From positions 1 through 64,000 of the forward strand of contig NZ_JAJOYU010000014.1 of NCBI RefSeq assembly GCF_021290985.1: a stretch of 64,000 nt of DNA, written 5' to 3'. Under the pieces are notes generated by a model. The model ran no database searches. It saw nothing but the letters and a program-made list of their open reading frames with translations, and was not told the origin of the DNA. Of this stretch, positions 33,967 through 46,449 are shown piece after piece; the first letter of the stretch is position 1; each line of letters begins with the position of its first letter. This DNA comes from Rheinheimera soli (lineage in GTDB: Bacteria; Pseudomonadota; Gammaproteobacteria; Enterobacterales; Alteromonadaceae). Both the position numbers and the translations under genes were made by a program.

Positions 33967-34757
33967 GGCGCCTCCTGCAGCCAAAACGGCATACCAAGCA
34001 CAGGTGTTGAAGGGCTGGCGAAATCTTGTTTAGGCATAGCCCCTGCTAAAAATGCAGAGCGGCCAGCGGATACGGCCTGAGAAAAAGCTTGTGCCATCAA
34101 TACAGGGTCTTTGGCCAAAGCCACGGCAGAATTTAACAATACACCATCAAAACCCATTTCCATCACCTGACAGGCGTGACTGGGCAAACCTAAACCTGCA
34201 TCCACTATCAAAGTGGCGTCCGGTAAACGCTCCCGTAAAGTCCGCAGTGCATATGGGTTGAGCACTCCTAAACCCGAACCTATAGGCGCAGCCCAGGGCA
34301 TCAGCACTTTGCAGCCGAGTTCATACAGTCTTTTGCAAAGCACCAAATCGTCAGTGCAATAAGGCAATACTTCAAAGCCATCCGCCAGCAATTGTTCGGC
34401 CGCTTGTAGCAATAAAATTGGCTCGGGCTGCAGGTTGTAGTCATCTCCTATCAGCTCCAGTTTTATCCAATTAGTCTGGAATATTTCCCGCGACATTTGC
34501 GCCAAGGTCACAGCTTGTTGTACTGAATGGCAACCTGCTGTATTGGGCAACAGCCTTAGTTTTAAATCGCGGATCATTTGCCAGAACTGCTCGCCGCCCT
34601 GCTGTTCTGGCGCTTGCCGCCTTAAGCTTAAAGTTACAGCTTCACAGCCACTTAGTTGCAGCGCCTGTTGCATCAAGGCTGGGTTTGGATAGAGGGCGCT
34701 GCCTAAAATGAGCCTGCTGTTAAGTGTTTCGCCGTAAATGTTTAATTCGGTTTGCAT
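33963..34757 (-). CDS. thiG: Thiazole synthase
   Basis: 264 residues, normal length. Opening [29 protein letters not shown] and barrel features TVSLRRQ-like [31 protein letters not shown], the Schiff-base lysine in [46 protein letters not shown] and [27 protein letters not shown]. Makes the thiazole ring from deoxyxylulose phosphate, dehydroglycine from ThiO and sulfur from ThiS. It starts 2 nt after thiS ends. Confidence 0.93.
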   Translation of the reverse strand: MQTELNIYGETLNSRLILGSALYPNPALMQQALQLSGCEAVTLSLRRQAPEQQGGEQFWQMIRDLKLRLLPNTAGCHSVQQAVTLAQMSREIFQTNWIKLELIGDDYNLQPEPILLLQAAEQLLADGFEVLPYCTDDLVLCKRLYELGCKVLMPWAAPIGSGLGVLNPYALRTLRERLPDATLIVDAGLGLPSHACQVMEMGFDGVLLNSAVALAKDPVLMAQAFSQAVSAGRSAFLAGAMPKQDFASPSTPVLGMPFWLQEAP

Positions 34758-34759
34758 AC

Positions 34760-34964
34760 TTAACCTCCAGCTATTGGGCTGACAATATCCAACTGATCAC
34801 CTGCTTTAAGCTCTATGCCTGAATACTGGGCTGCAGCAACAAAACGGCCATTTAAAGCCACAGCAAAAGGGGCTTTAAAACGCGGCAATAAATCGCTTAA
34901 TTGGCTGGAGTTTAAGACTTCGGTTTTGCCATTCAGCCAGATGCTTAGCTCTGTGTTCATATGC

Positions 34965-34972
<8 letters not shown>
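34760..34972 (-). CDS. thiS: ThiS sulfur-carrier protein
   Basis: 70 residues with a ubiquitin-like pattern ending in PIAGG; the terminal Gly-Gly is adenylated by ThiF and thiocarboxylated. Core motif [20 protein letters not shown] and [12 protein letters not shown] are typical. Start at ATG 34972 overlaps the thiO stop; AAGGAG lies 7 nt upstream, which favours it over ATG 34960. Confidence 0.92.
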
Positions 34973-38008
<3,036 letters not shown>

Positions 38009-38108
38009 TTAATTTTCAACAGAGCTTGGGAAAAGCGTGGACAGCCATCAACAGATGAGCCGAATGAGTGCGCCAACAGGCAGACGGATCACCGCCGCTA
38101 TTAGCGCT

Positions 38109-38205
38109 CTTGTTTCCCTCCGCAGGTATTATCCTGTTCAGGTTCCACGGATTCCGCCCAAGGGCGGTCTCAGCTGACAAACAAGGTTTGTGCAGCACTC
38201 CGACA
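38109..38205 (-). ncRNA. TPP riboswitch (thi box)
   Basis: On the minus strand the conserved thi-box parts appear in order: GGAGTGC near 38203, CTGAGA followed by CGCCC/GGGCG variable stem, then GGAACCTGAACAGGATAAT, ACCTGCG and GAGGGAA. These match the pyrimidine- and pyrophosphate-sensing helices of the TPP aptamer. It lies ~130 nt before thiC. The expression platform (terminator or ribosome-site masking) is not obvious by eye. Confidence 0.93.
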
Positions 38206-38352
38206 AGCTAAGTGCGGCCAGCATAAACAGCTTTTTTCCAGGCGGCAAGGGGAAATTGGTAGGTGCGTTGTTTCGGACTTGAGTGTTCTATGGGCTAATT
38301 TGTGGCAATCACCAGTTTAAAATTCCATCAAAAGCGGATCAAAAAATTGTAG

Positions 38353-38373
38353 GGGTCGGGTTTATCCCGACCC
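38353..38373. repeat. GC-rich palindrome (dispersed family)
   Basis: GGGTCGGG / CCCGACCC with a 5-nt loop, preceded by TTGTAGG. Same build and same flank (TGTAGGGG) as the copy at 22342 read on its minus strand; the stem bases differ but pair (T-A replaces none, C-G swaps), as expected if the hairpin matters. Lies between the thi leader and the serine-hydrolase 3' end. Confidence 0.6.
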
Positions 38374-38451
38374 GCTCAAAGTCAAGTTTTGAGTTGTGAT
38401 TCGCACTGTATTTTTAAATAAATGATCTCGAGATTTAGTGTTACTAATCAA

Positions 38452-39831
38452 TCACTTAACCTTAAGCTTCTTAAGCTTGGCAACTTGTGGCTGATTGCTC
38501 AGGAAATTGTAAAAATCCATTTGCTGTTGCTCAGTGCCAATGTGCTTTATGTAGAAATAGCTCAGACTATTTTTAAAATAAAACCCATGGTCTTTCATTG
38601 GTATGACTTCGTATTTTGGGCCATCGTTTCGCTGGTAAATAAATGCATCATTTACATAATCCAATGTCCTGACGACTTGCTCCTCCAGATGGTATTGGCC
38701 AAGATACTGCTGAGCATTTTGTGCTGACACATCAACAGCGCTGTAGTCAGGAAGCGGAAACGAAAGGAGGTTTGCTGCCAGTTTGCCTGCAACTGTTGCT
38801 GGAGGGATCCAGCTTCCGCCATTAATGCCGTCACTGTTGCTTAACACCACTATGTATGTGTCTTGTTCTGGCAAAAAAATGCTGTGGCTCGAATAGCCCA
38901 TAGTTGAACCACTCATTGTAATAGTCGCTGTATTTCCAATCTGCGATAAGGAATAGTTAAAAGTACCATCAGTTTGCGATTTATCGTTTAGGGTAATGCG
39001 GCTTAGAAATAGATTGAGGTAATGGCTATTAAGCAGTTGCTTGTGCATCAGGGCTTGGGTAAAACGATACAAATCCTTGGTGTTTGAGATAATATCTGCT
39101 GCACCATATGCCCAGTTCAGATTTAAAAAATCATGCTGGCGAGGGGTTGTGTCAGCAAACGTGTAGCCAGTCACTTTATTGTGAATTACAGCAAAAGAGG
39201 CCTGGTATGTATGGGTCATACCCAATGGTTTGAAAATACGCGCTGATAAAAATTCACTGTAGCTCTGACCTGTCACTTGTTCGATGACATACGCCAGCAT
39301 ACTGTAGCCAACATTGCTGTATTGGACCCTGTCACCTGCTGGATATTGCCAGTTATTATTTTTAAATAAGGTAATAAGCTGTGCTAACGAAATGTTCTCT
39401 TGCACGCGGGTAGCTAAAAACTCGGGTTCATTGATTGGGTCAACCAATCCAGAGGTATGAGCGAGCAGGTGGCCTATCGTCACTTTGCCTTTAGTGCTGT
39501 TGATCTCCGGGATATAGAGAGAAATATCATCATTCAGAGAGAGCTTATTTTCCTGTGCTAGTAAGAGTACAGCAACCGCTGTGAACTGTTTGGTCAGAGA
39601 TCCAATTTCGAAAAGATGCTGATTTTTCATGGGTACAGATAATTCGATACTGGCGTTCCCCACAGCGGCTTCACAGAGTACTTTTCCATTCGTTGCAACA
39701 AGAGCGGAAAATCCTACAGAGTTTTTAGTAGTAAACTGTTCCAGCTGTTTTTTAAGACTAGTGTTGCTGCAAGCCCCTGCATGAAAAGTGATGGCCAAAC
39801 CAAAGATCAATGCAAGTGTGTTTATTCTCAT
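38452..39831 (-). CDS. Exported serine hydrolase, class C beta-lactamase/PBP-like
   Basis: 459 residues: signal peptide with Cys at 21 (HAGAC; only an approximate lipobox), SxxK as S78-L-T-K81 in EIGSLTKQFTA, HTSGL, YxN as YSN in RVQYSNVGYSML (~170) and a SGSTMGYSSHS segment near the usual third-motif position, followed by a ~100-residue C-terminal lipocalin-like region (LGQYHLEEQVVRTLDYV...). Role probably in envelope peptide or ester hydrolysis. It is transcribed away from a CadC-like regulator with 138 bp between starts, a layout that suggests control of the hydrolase by that regulator. Confidence 0.82.
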   Translation of the reverse strand: MRINTLALIFGLAITFHAGACSNTSLKKQLEQFTTKNSVGFSALVATNGKVLCEAAVGNASIELSVPMKNQHLFEIGSLTKQFTAVAVLLLAQENKLSLNDDISLYIPEINSTKGKVTIGHLLAHTSGLVDPINEPEFLATRVQENISLAQLITLFKNNNWQYPAGDRVQYSNVGYSMLAYVIEQVTGQSYSEFLSARIFKPLGMTHTYQASFAVIHNKVTGYTFADTTPRQHDFLNLNWAYGAADIISNTKDLYRFTQALMHKQLLNSHYLNLFLSRITLNDKSQTDGTFNYSLSQIGNTATITMSGSTMGYSSHSIFLPEQDTYIVVLSNSDGINGGSWIPPATVAGKLAANLLSFPLPDYSAVDVSAQNAQQYLGQYHLEEQVVRTLDYVNDAFIYQRNDGPKYEVIPMKDHGFYFKNSLSYFYIKHIGTEQQQMDFYNFLSNQPQVAKLKKLKVK

Positions 39832-39969
39832 GGCATTTCCTTTTTATCAGATAATTTTGGTACATTTGAAAACCGGATAAATTAGAAATTGAATTGCTTC
39901 AAAAACCGATGGAGAAGTGACGATTTTTCTCTGATGAAGTTCTGATGTTTATGCCAATAAGGATGTTAC

Positions 39970-41919
39970 TTGCTTAAGCAGTTTAAATTGAACGATATCC
40001 GGGTGGATGTAGATCGTTGTTTTATTACGAGGGGACAAGAGTCTGTGACTGTTGAACCCAGAATAATGGACGTTTTGGCCTATCTGGCGGCCCATCCCAA
40101 ACAAGTGGTATCACAAGAATCGTTGTTTGAAGAGCTGTGGCCTAACACAGTTTTTAGTCCGGGATCTGTTCAGCGTAGTATTGCTCAACTTAGAAAAGCT
40201 TTGGGAGACGAAGCCAAAACTCCTGTTTACATCCATACTCATACCAAGCGGGGCTATAGTTTAGAGGTTGAGCCGTTAGCCATTACAACACAAGCCAACC
40301 ATTGGCGCTGGTGGCTGTTTTCTTGTTTGCTTGTTCTGGTTGTAACCAGCTTGCTGATCTGGATAAACCCAAAAGCAGATCTCTCATTTTCAGGCAAGCT
40401 AAAACCAATCACATCATCGTCTTATTATGATTTTATGCCCCTTTATTCAGCTGACGGTTCCGCTCTGGCATTTATCCGACAAACCGAAGCTTTGAATCAA
40501 ATCGTCGTCAAAGATCTGCATTCTTCCGATGAAAAGATCATTTTGTCCGGTTCTGACGATTACCAATCCATCACTTGGGACCCATCAAATAGCAGCTTTT
40601 ACGTTATTGTCCGAGCCGCTACTGGTGATTGGGTGGGAAAGATATCCCGACATGGAGGGCCTTTAGAGCGGCTGTTTAGCGTCGATGAGCAAGGCGGTTT
40701 GTGGCGACTGGATGCAGATAAGCGCGGACTTTATTACATGCTGGCGACTGTACCAATAAATGGCCGCCCAGTGACTCGTTTAAAGCACTTTGATGAGCGA
40801 ACTAAAATTCATACTGACTTATTGCTAAGTCGCAACGAATTTACACCTTATCGCATCGCATTATCTCCCGATACAACTATGCTGGCACTGGCAGGGGAAA
40901 ATGCCAGCAACGAAGTGGAATTACGGTTATTTCACATCAGGTCGGCTAAGTTGTCGCAACCCTTCGCTAAGCTTCCACTAGGTTTTACCGAGATAAATTG
41001 GCAACCAAACAATCAGTCACTACTGGTTCACCATTTAAACGAACTATTTATTATGGACTTAGATGGTAAGCGGACCGATATCCCTTATTTCAGCTATCAA
41101 CGGATTTTTAACCCGGCTTTCCACCCGGATGGCGATAAAATTGTTCTGTCGCTTACCCGATACGATACGGATTTGATTGAAATCGGTCGCAGTGATTTGA
41201 TACAGAAGTTAGTGGACTCGGCTGGAGAAGATCATCTCGCAAGATATTCGCCATCTGGCAGTGAGATTGCTTTTGTATCCTCAAGAACAGGCAGATCGCA
41301 AATGTTCCTTTATCAGGATGGTCAGCAAAAACTCATTTTTGATAACGCTGAAAACCAACCTATATATCGTGCGCCGGCATGGTCAAAAGATGGAAAACGT
41401 ATTGCATTCTCTTTCGGAGAAATTCTGTATATCTACTCTGTCGAAGATCAAACCATAGTCGCTCATAAAATGCCTGTTGAATTCACAGCTGTTCTTGATT
41501 GGTATAGTGACAACGATGATCTACTGATAGCCACAAAACGCAGCGGAAGTTCATATTTTGAGCGATACCAGTTGAGTAGAGGAGTCGCAATCCAACTAGC
41601 AGAAACCGGTGTTAATTTTTCTGCACGCCTCGATCAGGAGGACAAACTGCTCTATCGGACTGAAGAGTTCTTATTTTGGGGGGAGCGTAAGTTCAGTGTG
41701 CAAAGCCTGCCTCCGATTACGGGCTCTATAGTGCCTGTGAAGGGGGGCGTTTTATTCCAATCTCAAAGAGATCTGTATCTATTTGATGGTGTCAGCGCGA
41801 TCAAGTTGTCGGAAAAGCTGCCTGAGTCGGTGTCTGAGCTGGTTGATGCCTATTCAACGCAACAAATGCTGTTCTATTCGCAGCCAGAGGATAATGCTGA
41901 CATAGTTCTGCTGGAGTGA
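39970..41919 (+). CDS. CadC-like membrane transcription regulator with periplasmic TolB-type propeller
   Basis: 649 residues. OmpR-type winged helix (1-~100) with PRIMDVLAYLAAHPKQVVSQESLFEELWPN, SVQRSIAQLRKALGD and IHTHTKRGYSL; one membrane helix (WWLFSCLLVLVVTSLLIWI, ~114-132); then a large exported region with TolB/WD-like blades, e.g. MPLYSADGSALAFIRQ, NPAFHPDGDKIVLSL, RYSPSGSEIAFVSSRTGRSQ and APAWSKDGKRIAFSF. A one-component regulator that senses outside and binds DNA inside. Start is TTG 39970 with AAGGA 6 nt upstream. Divergent from a PBP-like hydrolase, its likely target. Confidence 0.82.
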   Translation: MLKQFKLNDIRVDVDRCFITRGQESVTVEPRIMDVLAYLAAHPKQVVSQESLFEELWPNTVFSPGSVQRSIAQLRKALGDEAKTPVYIHTHTKRGYSLEVEPLAITTQANHWRWWLFSCLLVLVVTSLLIWINPKADLSFSGKLKPITSSSYYDFMPLYSADGSALAFIRQTEALNQIVVKDLHSSDEKIILSGSDDYQSITWDPSNSSFYVIVRAATGDWVGKISRHGGPLERLFSVDEQGGLWRLDADKRGLYYMLATVPINGRPVTRLKHFDERTKIHTDLLLSRNEFTPYRIALSPDTTMLALAGENASNEVELRLFHIRSAKLSQPFAKLPLGFTEINWQPNNQSLLVHHLNELFIMDLDGKRTDIPYFSYQRIFNPAFHPDGDKIVLSLTRYDTDLIEIGRSDLIQKLVDSAGEDHLARYSPSGSEIAFVSSRTGRSQMFLYQDGQQKLIFDNAENQPIYRAPAWSKDGKRIAFSFGEILYIYSVEDQTIVAHKMPVEFTAVLDWYSDNDDLLIATKRSGSSYFERYQLSRGVAIQLAETGVNFSARLDQEDKLLYRTEEFLFWGERKFSVQSLPPITGSIVPVKGGVLFQSQRDLYLFDGVSAIKLSEKLPESVSELVDAYSTQQMLFYSQPEDNADIVLLE

Positions 41920-42029
41920 ATATGCTGTTGTCACTTACTATTACCCCAATGTGTGGGGCAGGTGAAAATAACAGGCTTTCAGTGGTCGTTCTGGTGGACA
42001 AAAATAGTCTTCCAGATCAGAGACAAAAC

Positions 42030-42305
42030 TCAGATCTTATGCGACTTAATCGAAAGCTCAAAACCACAGGCATGGGCGTATTTCACCAGCGTAGACCAGC
42101 TAGGATTGGAGTTGCCTTTTTCTAAGCGGCTGATATTACTCTTTTGTGTCTGCATCCTTTGTGCAACCTGTTCTTGCGTGAGTCCGGCTTTAGTGCGCAT
42201 GGAGAGGAGTTGATCGATAAAGTTAAATTCAGCTTCCAACTGCTCGTATTCAGCTTTCACTTCAGGGTTATCTAGAGCACGTTGTTTTAAATTTTGCAGA
42301 CTCAT
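42030..42305 (-). CDS. XRE-family antitoxin (HigA2-like)
   Basis: 91 residues. An N-terminal helix with NPEVKAEYEQLEAEF, then the HTH MRTKAGLTQEQVAQRMQTQKSNISRLEKG (~36-64) and SNPSWSTLVKYAHACGFEL. This N-terminal extension plus HTH is typical of antitoxins downstream of RelE/Gp49-type toxins. Its ATG overlaps the toxin stop (ATGA). It probably binds the palindrome upstream of the toxin. Confidence 0.85.
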   Translation of the reverse strand: MSLQNLKQRALDNPEVKAEYEQLEAEFNFIDQLLSMRTKAGLTQEQVAQRMQTQKSNISRLEKGNSNPSWSTLVKYAHACGFELSIKSHKI

Positions 42306-42625
42306 AAATGTTGAACCTCTTTTTGTCGGTCGCGAGCAAGTTCCAGCTCATTTTTTGGCGTTTTTTGAGACTTTTTTATAAAGGCATGCAACACATAGAT
42401 ATGCTTGCCTTTTAAGTAACAAAATAACCCGCGCCCAATCCCTTCCTTAGCTTTAGCTCGTATTTCAAATAAGCCATTGCCCATAGACTCTGTATGTGGA
42501 GGACCCAGATTTGCCCCATGTTTTTCCATTAATTCTAAAAGCTTAATCATCCTTGCCTGAATTTTGGCTGGCATGTCGAGGATCTGTTCTTCTACCCCAG
42601 CATAAAAATCAATTTTCCAACTCAT
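42302..42625 (-). CDS. RelE/HigB-type toxin (phage Gp49-like family)
   Basis: 107 residues with WKIDFYAGVEEQILDMPAKIQARMIKLLELM, GPPHTESMGNGLFEIRAKAKEGIGRGLFCYL and YVLHAFIKKSQKTPKNELELA, the diagnostic order of the phage-derived Gp49/HigB toxins. The conserved Glu-x-Arg (FEIRAK) and the FxKK-x-x-K-T-P motif are intact. Expected ribosome-dependent RNase. First gene of a two-gene module; second such module in the window. Confidence 0.88.
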   Translation of the reverse strand: MSWKIDFYAGVEEQILDMPAKIQARMIKLLELMEKHGANLGPPHTESMGNGLFEIRAKAKEGIGRGLFCYLKGKHIYVLHAFIKKSQKTPKNELELARDRQKEVQHL

Positions 42626-42641
42626 AGGTAATCCCTACCTT

Positions 42642-42659
42642 GTTATCTTTTATGATAAC
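42642..42659 (-). promoter_or_regulatory. Operator palindrome of toxin-antitoxin module 2
   Basis: GTTATC (42642-42647) and GATAAC (42654-42659) form a perfect inverted repeat with 6-bp centre, 17 bp upstream of the toxin start. Position and size fit autoregulation by the XRE antitoxin. Confidence 0.6.
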
Positions 42660-42846
42660 TTTTGTTGCCGCTCTTGTCCATGATTTGCACATTAAGTGTT
42701 CATATACTGAGTTTAGCCTCTATACGAAAACATAGAGTGGATTTACTACTGGTAGTGATAGCTGGCCTTATTTCGGTAAGCCACAAGAAGATCCCACCAA
42801 TTTATGCTAATTTGCCTGCGGTGTGCCATTTTGAAAAGACTAGCCT

Positions 42847-44358
42847 GTGGACAGACGTCAGTTTTTAATCCTAAGCGGCGGAGCTGCTGTAACAACAGTT
42901 TCTGGCTGTCAGTTCAGGTCAATCATAGCTTTGCCTGAAGCTACTGACTGGCAGCAGCTCAAAGCCAGTTTTTCAGGCCAGTTGTTGTTTCCGGCAGATG
43001 CTGGTTTCAATCGTTTTTATAAAGCGGCCAATTCCCGTTACGATTCTATTATTCCTGCTGTTATAGCTCGTTGTGCCGATACGGCCGATGTGCAGCTGGT
43101 TTTAGCCTTTGCCCGCCGTTATCAATTGCCCATTACAGGCCGCAGTGGTGGGCATAATTATGCGGGTTACTCCAGTACTCAGGGTATTTTGCTGGACTTG
43201 GCTTTGATGGCCGATATTCAGTTGCAGCCAGAAGACAATACGGCCTGGATTAGCGCCGGCGCTAAATTAGGTGATGTGTACGACCAGCTTAGTAAAAAAG
43301 GCCGCTCCATTCCTGCTGGCAGTTGCGTAGGTGTGGGTGTCGCAGGTTTAACTCAGGGCGGCGGTTTTGGCATTGCAGATCGGTTATACGGTTTAACCTG
43401 TGATGCAGCACTGGAAGCCGAACTGGTGACAGTAGATGGCGAAGTGCTGCGTTGCAACAAACAGCAAAATACTGATTTGTTCTGGGGTTTGCAGGGCGGC
43501 GGCGGTGGTCAGTTTGGCATAGTTACCCGCTTTAAATTTCAAACTTTTGCCACCAGCGATATCTTAAGTTGTAGGGCTTCTTTTGCATTGAAAGGCGCTT
43601 TGCCTGTGCTGAGTGCCTGGCAAAACTGGAGCCTGCAGCTGCCAGAACAGTTATGGTCGCAAGTTGCTTTATGGTGGAGCGGCGATACAAAGCGTGAACT
43701 GGTGGTGCAAATACGGCTCACCAGCCTGGGTTTAACTGAGCAGGCCAAGCAATTATGGCAAAACTGGTTGCAGCTTTTGAAAGTAGAGCCGCTGACCCAG
43801 GAAGTGGCTTTGCGTCCATACCGGGATTTTATGCTCAGTGATTGCGATGGGTTGGAGATGTCGGAATGCAAACTGCCGCATCAGTCGGAACAGGCCAAAC
43901 TCAACCGCACTGCTATGGCTGGCAGTTCAGATTTTTTTAATCAGCCTATTAATCAGGCTGGTTTAACGGCTTTGCTGGAACAGGTGCAGCGACGTCAGCA
44001 GCAAGGACTTTCAGGCGGTATTTTATTAACCTTGATGGGCGGCGCTATTGGTTCAGTTGCCACAGATCAGACCGCTTTTGTACACAGAGATGCGGTATTT
44101 TGTGCCCAGTATATGGTCAGTTACCCTGTAGGTACAGACGACGCTTTACTGCACAATGCTGCACTTTGGGTCAATCAGATGCGTACTGTTATGCGGCCTT
44201 ACAGCACTGGTGGGGCTTATTTAAATTACACAGACGCTTTGCTTAAAAACTGGTCTGATGCTTATTATGCTGGTCATTACAGCAAACTACAGCAATTGAA
44301 AGGCCGTTACGATCCACAGCAGTTACTACGGTTTTCGCAAGGCATTACACCAGCCTGA
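42847..44358 (+). CDS. Secreted FAD-linked oxidase of the berberine-bridge type
   Basis: 503 residues. Starts DRRQFLILSGGAAVTTVSGC, a Tat-like signal with lipobox-like end (VSGC). FAD_binding_4 domain with ITGRSGGHNYAGYS (His for covalent FAD), GAKLGDVYDQL, GSCVGVGVAGLTQGGGFGIADRLYGL (Cys at the second attachment point) and LFWGLQGGGGGQFGIVTRFKF; C-terminal BBE segment with YLNYTDALLKNWSDAYYAGHYSKLQQLKGRYDP. So a bicovalent flavin oxidase acting on sugars or other alcohols. GTG start at 42847 lacks a strong ribosome site. The SMP-30-like gene follows by 20 bp, suggesting oxidation to a lactone followed by hydrolysis. Confidence 0.82.
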   Translation: MDRRQFLILSGGAAVTTVSGCQFRSIIALPEATDWQQLKASFSGQLLFPADAGFNRFYKAANSRYDSIIPAVIARCADTADVQLVLAFARRYQLPITGRSGGHNYAGYSSTQGILLDLALMADIQLQPEDNTAWISAGAKLGDVYDQLSKKGRSIPAGSCVGVGVAGLTQGGGFGIADRLYGLTCDAALEAELVTVDGEVLRCNKQQNTDLFWGLQGGGGGQFGIVTRFKFQTFATSDILSCRASFALKGALPVLSAWQNWSLQLPEQLWSQVALWWSGDTKRELVVQIRLTSLGLTEQAKQLWQNWLQLLKVEPLTQEVALRPYRDFMLSDCDGLEMSECKLPHQSEQAKLNRTAMAGSSDFFNQPINQAGLTALLEQVQRRQQQGLSGGILLTLMGGAIGSVATDQTAFVHRDAVFCAQYMVSYPVGTDDALLHNAALWVNQMRTVMRPYSTGGAYLNYTDALLKNWSDAYYAGHYSKLQQLKGRYDPQQLLRFSQGITPA

Positions 44359-44378
44359 ACTAAGAGGGATATCAGAAG

Positions 44379-45236
44379 ATGAAGTTTAAGCTATTGAATT
44401 TATTATTTTTGTCATTAACTCTGCCAGCTTTTAGCCTGTCGGCTGAACATCAGATCGACAGTACAGATTTTGTAGCTGATGGTGTTTTTCATGCCGCTAT
44501 TGAAGGCCCGGCCACAGATAAAAACGGCTATCTGTATGCAGTAAATTATGGCGTTGAGGGCACCATAGGCAAAGTCAGCCCAAAAGGTGAGGTGAGCTTA
44601 GCCCTAACTTTACCTAAAGGCAGCATTGGCAACGGCATACGTTTTGATCAAAAAGGTGTGATGTATATAGCCGATTACACAGGCCACAATATTTGGCGTT
44701 ATGACGGAAAGCAGCTGCAGCTGCATGCCCATCAACCTTTGATGTTTCAGCCCAACGATTTAACCATAGCCAACAACGGCGTGATTTTCGCCAGCGATCC
44801 GGACTGGAAAAACCGCAAAGGCCAGTTGTGGCGTATTGAAACAGACGGCAGCTCCAGCCTGGTTGAAGCAGAGATGGGCACCACCAATGGGGTGGAAATT
44901 AGCCCTGACCAGACCAGGTTGTATGTCAATGAAAGCGCGCAGCGCAGAGTCTGGGTTTATGATTTGGATAAGAAACTGCAAGCCAGCAATAAAAGACTGC
45001 TGATCCAGTTCCCGGATTTTGGTTTAGACGGCATGCGTACCGATGCCAGCGGTAATTTATATATTGCCCGTTATGGCAAAGGTGTGGTTGCCAAAGTGAG
45101 CCAGGACGGCACATTGCTGAAAGAATACAAGTTAAAAGGCGAGTTTCCGACCAACGTCACTTTTTCGCAAAAAGACCCAAACCTGTTGTATGTCACTATG
45201 CAAAAACGTGGTGCTGTAGAGCTGATTAAGCTTTAG
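44379..45236 (+). CDS. Exported SMP-30/gluconolactonase-like protein
   Basis: 285 residues with signal peptide (LLFLSLTLPAFSLSA-EH). Six-blade propeller features: VFHAAIEGPATDKNGYLYAVNY, GNGIRFDQKGVMYIADYTGHNIWRYDG, FQPNDLTIANNGVIFASDP, TNGVEISPDQTRLYVNES and DGMRTDASGNLYIARYGKGVV. Metal ligands of the family (Glu early, Asn in QPNDLT, Asn/Asp in TNG and LDGMRTD) are present. It likely opens lactones made by the neighbouring oxidase. Its 3' end overlaps the convergent AraC gene by 11 bp. Confidence 0.82.
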   Translation: MKFKLLNLLFLSLTLPAFSLSAEHQIDSTDFVADGVFHAAIEGPATDKNGYLYAVNYGVEGTIGKVSPKGEVSLALTLPKGSIGNGIRFDQKGVMYIADYTGHNIWRYDGKQLQLHAHQPLMFQPNDLTIANNGVIFASDPDWKNRKGQLWRIETDGSSSLVEAEMGTTNGVEISPDQTRLYVNESAQRRVWVYDLDKKLQASNKRLLIQFPDFGLDGMRTDASGNLYIARYGKGVVAKVSQDGTLLKEYKLKGEFPTNVTFSQKDPNLLYVTMQKRGAVELIKL

Positions 45237-45954
45237 CTATACCTTTGTGCTGTTGCCCTCTGTACTGTTGAGGGCTTTGGCCAAAATGCCGCAGAAAACG
45301 TGCGCTAAAAGCCGAAGCCGACTGATAGCCCACGTTCAGTGCTAGTTGTTGCACTGATAAATCAGAGAACAGCAATAAGGTGCGGCTGTGCTGCATTCTA
45401 AGTTGAGTTAAGTACTGGCCTGGGCTTTGACCTAATTGCTGGCGAAACAATTGTTTAAACTGACTCAAGCTCAGGCTGGCTTTGCTGGCGAGCAAGACTA
45501 AATCCAATTCCTCAGCCAAGTGTTCCTGCATATAAAGTACCGCTTGCCGTAATCTCCTGTCCACTGCTGGTGCTGGTTGTTCAGCCTCCAGCAATTGCAG
45601 AAAAAATTGCTGGGCCGCAGCCAATAATTGCTGATTTTGTTGTACCAGCAGCTGTTCCAGTACTAATAAATAGGGCTGCATCACAGCGGAAAGCTGAAAC
45701 ACTGGATGGGCTAAGTGCAGTAAATCTGTGGGTAAATGCGTTAAATCTACAACTAAAAACCGACATTGTTCAGTAGCAGAAAACCCATGTTCTGTGCCTG
45801 CTGGTATCACCAGACATTCGGCTGTACCCACCTGCAACTGCTGATGATTGATCAGCAAATTTAATCGGCCAGCCAAAGGCAACACCAGTTGATGGTGATC
45901 ATGGCTGTGACTTTGCTGAACTGGACTATAAGCGCGAATGGACAGGCTGAGCAT
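45226..45954 (-). CDS. AraC-family regulator with N-terminal cupin domain
   Basis: 242 residues from ATG 45954, which overlaps the end of the PACE gene by 29 nt; the frame is open to 46017. The N-terminal half is a cupin (SHSHDHHQLVLPLAGRLNLLI, IPAGTEHGFSA) and the C-terminal half has two HTHs: LVLLASKASLSLSQFKQLFRQQLGQSPGQYLTQLRM and SVQQLALNVGYQSASAFSARFLRHFGQSPQQYR. This matches the type that controls adjacent drug or PACE-like transporters. Likely co-translated with the transporter gene. Confidence 0.85.
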   Translation of the reverse strand: MLSLSIRAYSPVQQSHSHDHHQLVLPLAGRLNLLINHQQLQVGTAECLVIPAGTEHGFSATEQCRFLVVDLTHLPTDLLHLAHPVFQLSAVMQPYLLVLEQLLVQQNQQLLAAAQQFFLQLLEAEQPAPAVDRRLRQAVLYMQEHLAEELDLVLLASKASLSLSQFKQLFRQQLGQSPGQYLTQLRMQHSRTLLLFSDLSVQQLALNVGYQSASAFSARFLRHFGQSPQQYRGQQHKGIAKA

Positions 45955-46363
45955 GAGGTACCGGAAATAAACGATCGTAGCCGTAGTTATACAGGTAGGT
46001 GTACAACAAAAACACAATAAACATCAAGGCTTCCCGCCATAAAGCCTGAGCCAGGCTAAAATCCAGCAACCATAAGGTCAAAGGAATACTGAGTGCAGCT
46101 CCTGCCAGTTCATAACTAACACAATGCAGCAACCGCACTTTGCCGGTTTTTACCAAAGATGCAGTGGTGCGCCACAGGAAAAAATCAAATACTTTGGTGT
46201 GAGTTAAGGTCAGCAAAAATACTGTAAATGAACTGAATAACGAAAACGCCGAGGCACTGCCAAAAGCTGTATCTGCCACGGCCATGGTGCACAGAGTACG
46301 CAAGCCAATAGCGCCACATTCGTAAGCAAAAGCATGACGAAACCAATCCAGGTTGCTTCGCAT
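45926..46363 (-). CDS. PACE-family multidrug efflux transporter (AceI-like)
   Basis: About 145 residues, four membrane helices in two tandem BTP halves: RHAFAYECGAIGLRTLCTM (first half, with the conserved acidic residue in YECG) and LLHCVSYELAGAALSIPLTLWL (second half, YELAG), each followed by a long helix, ending LYTYLYNYGYDRLFP. PACE proteins export chlorhexidine-like biocides and probably polyamines using protons. ATG 46363 is preferred to the TTG just before. Overlaps the AraC regulator gene, which is thus its likely controller. Confidence 0.85.
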   Translation of the reverse strand: MRSNLDWFRHAFAYECGAIGLRTLCTMAVADTAFGSASAFSLFSSFTVFLLTLTHTKVFDFFLWRTTASLVKTGKVRLLHCVSYELAGAALSIPLTLWLLDFSLAQALWREALMFIVFLLYTYLYNYGYDRLFPVPHAQPVHSRL

Positions 46364-46449
46364 CAACAGAACTCAATTTATAAGCAGAGCTGCAGTGTAA
46401 AAGGTTCTGGCAAAGCAAGCCTTGGTCAAAAGCCGCAAATATAACGCAA

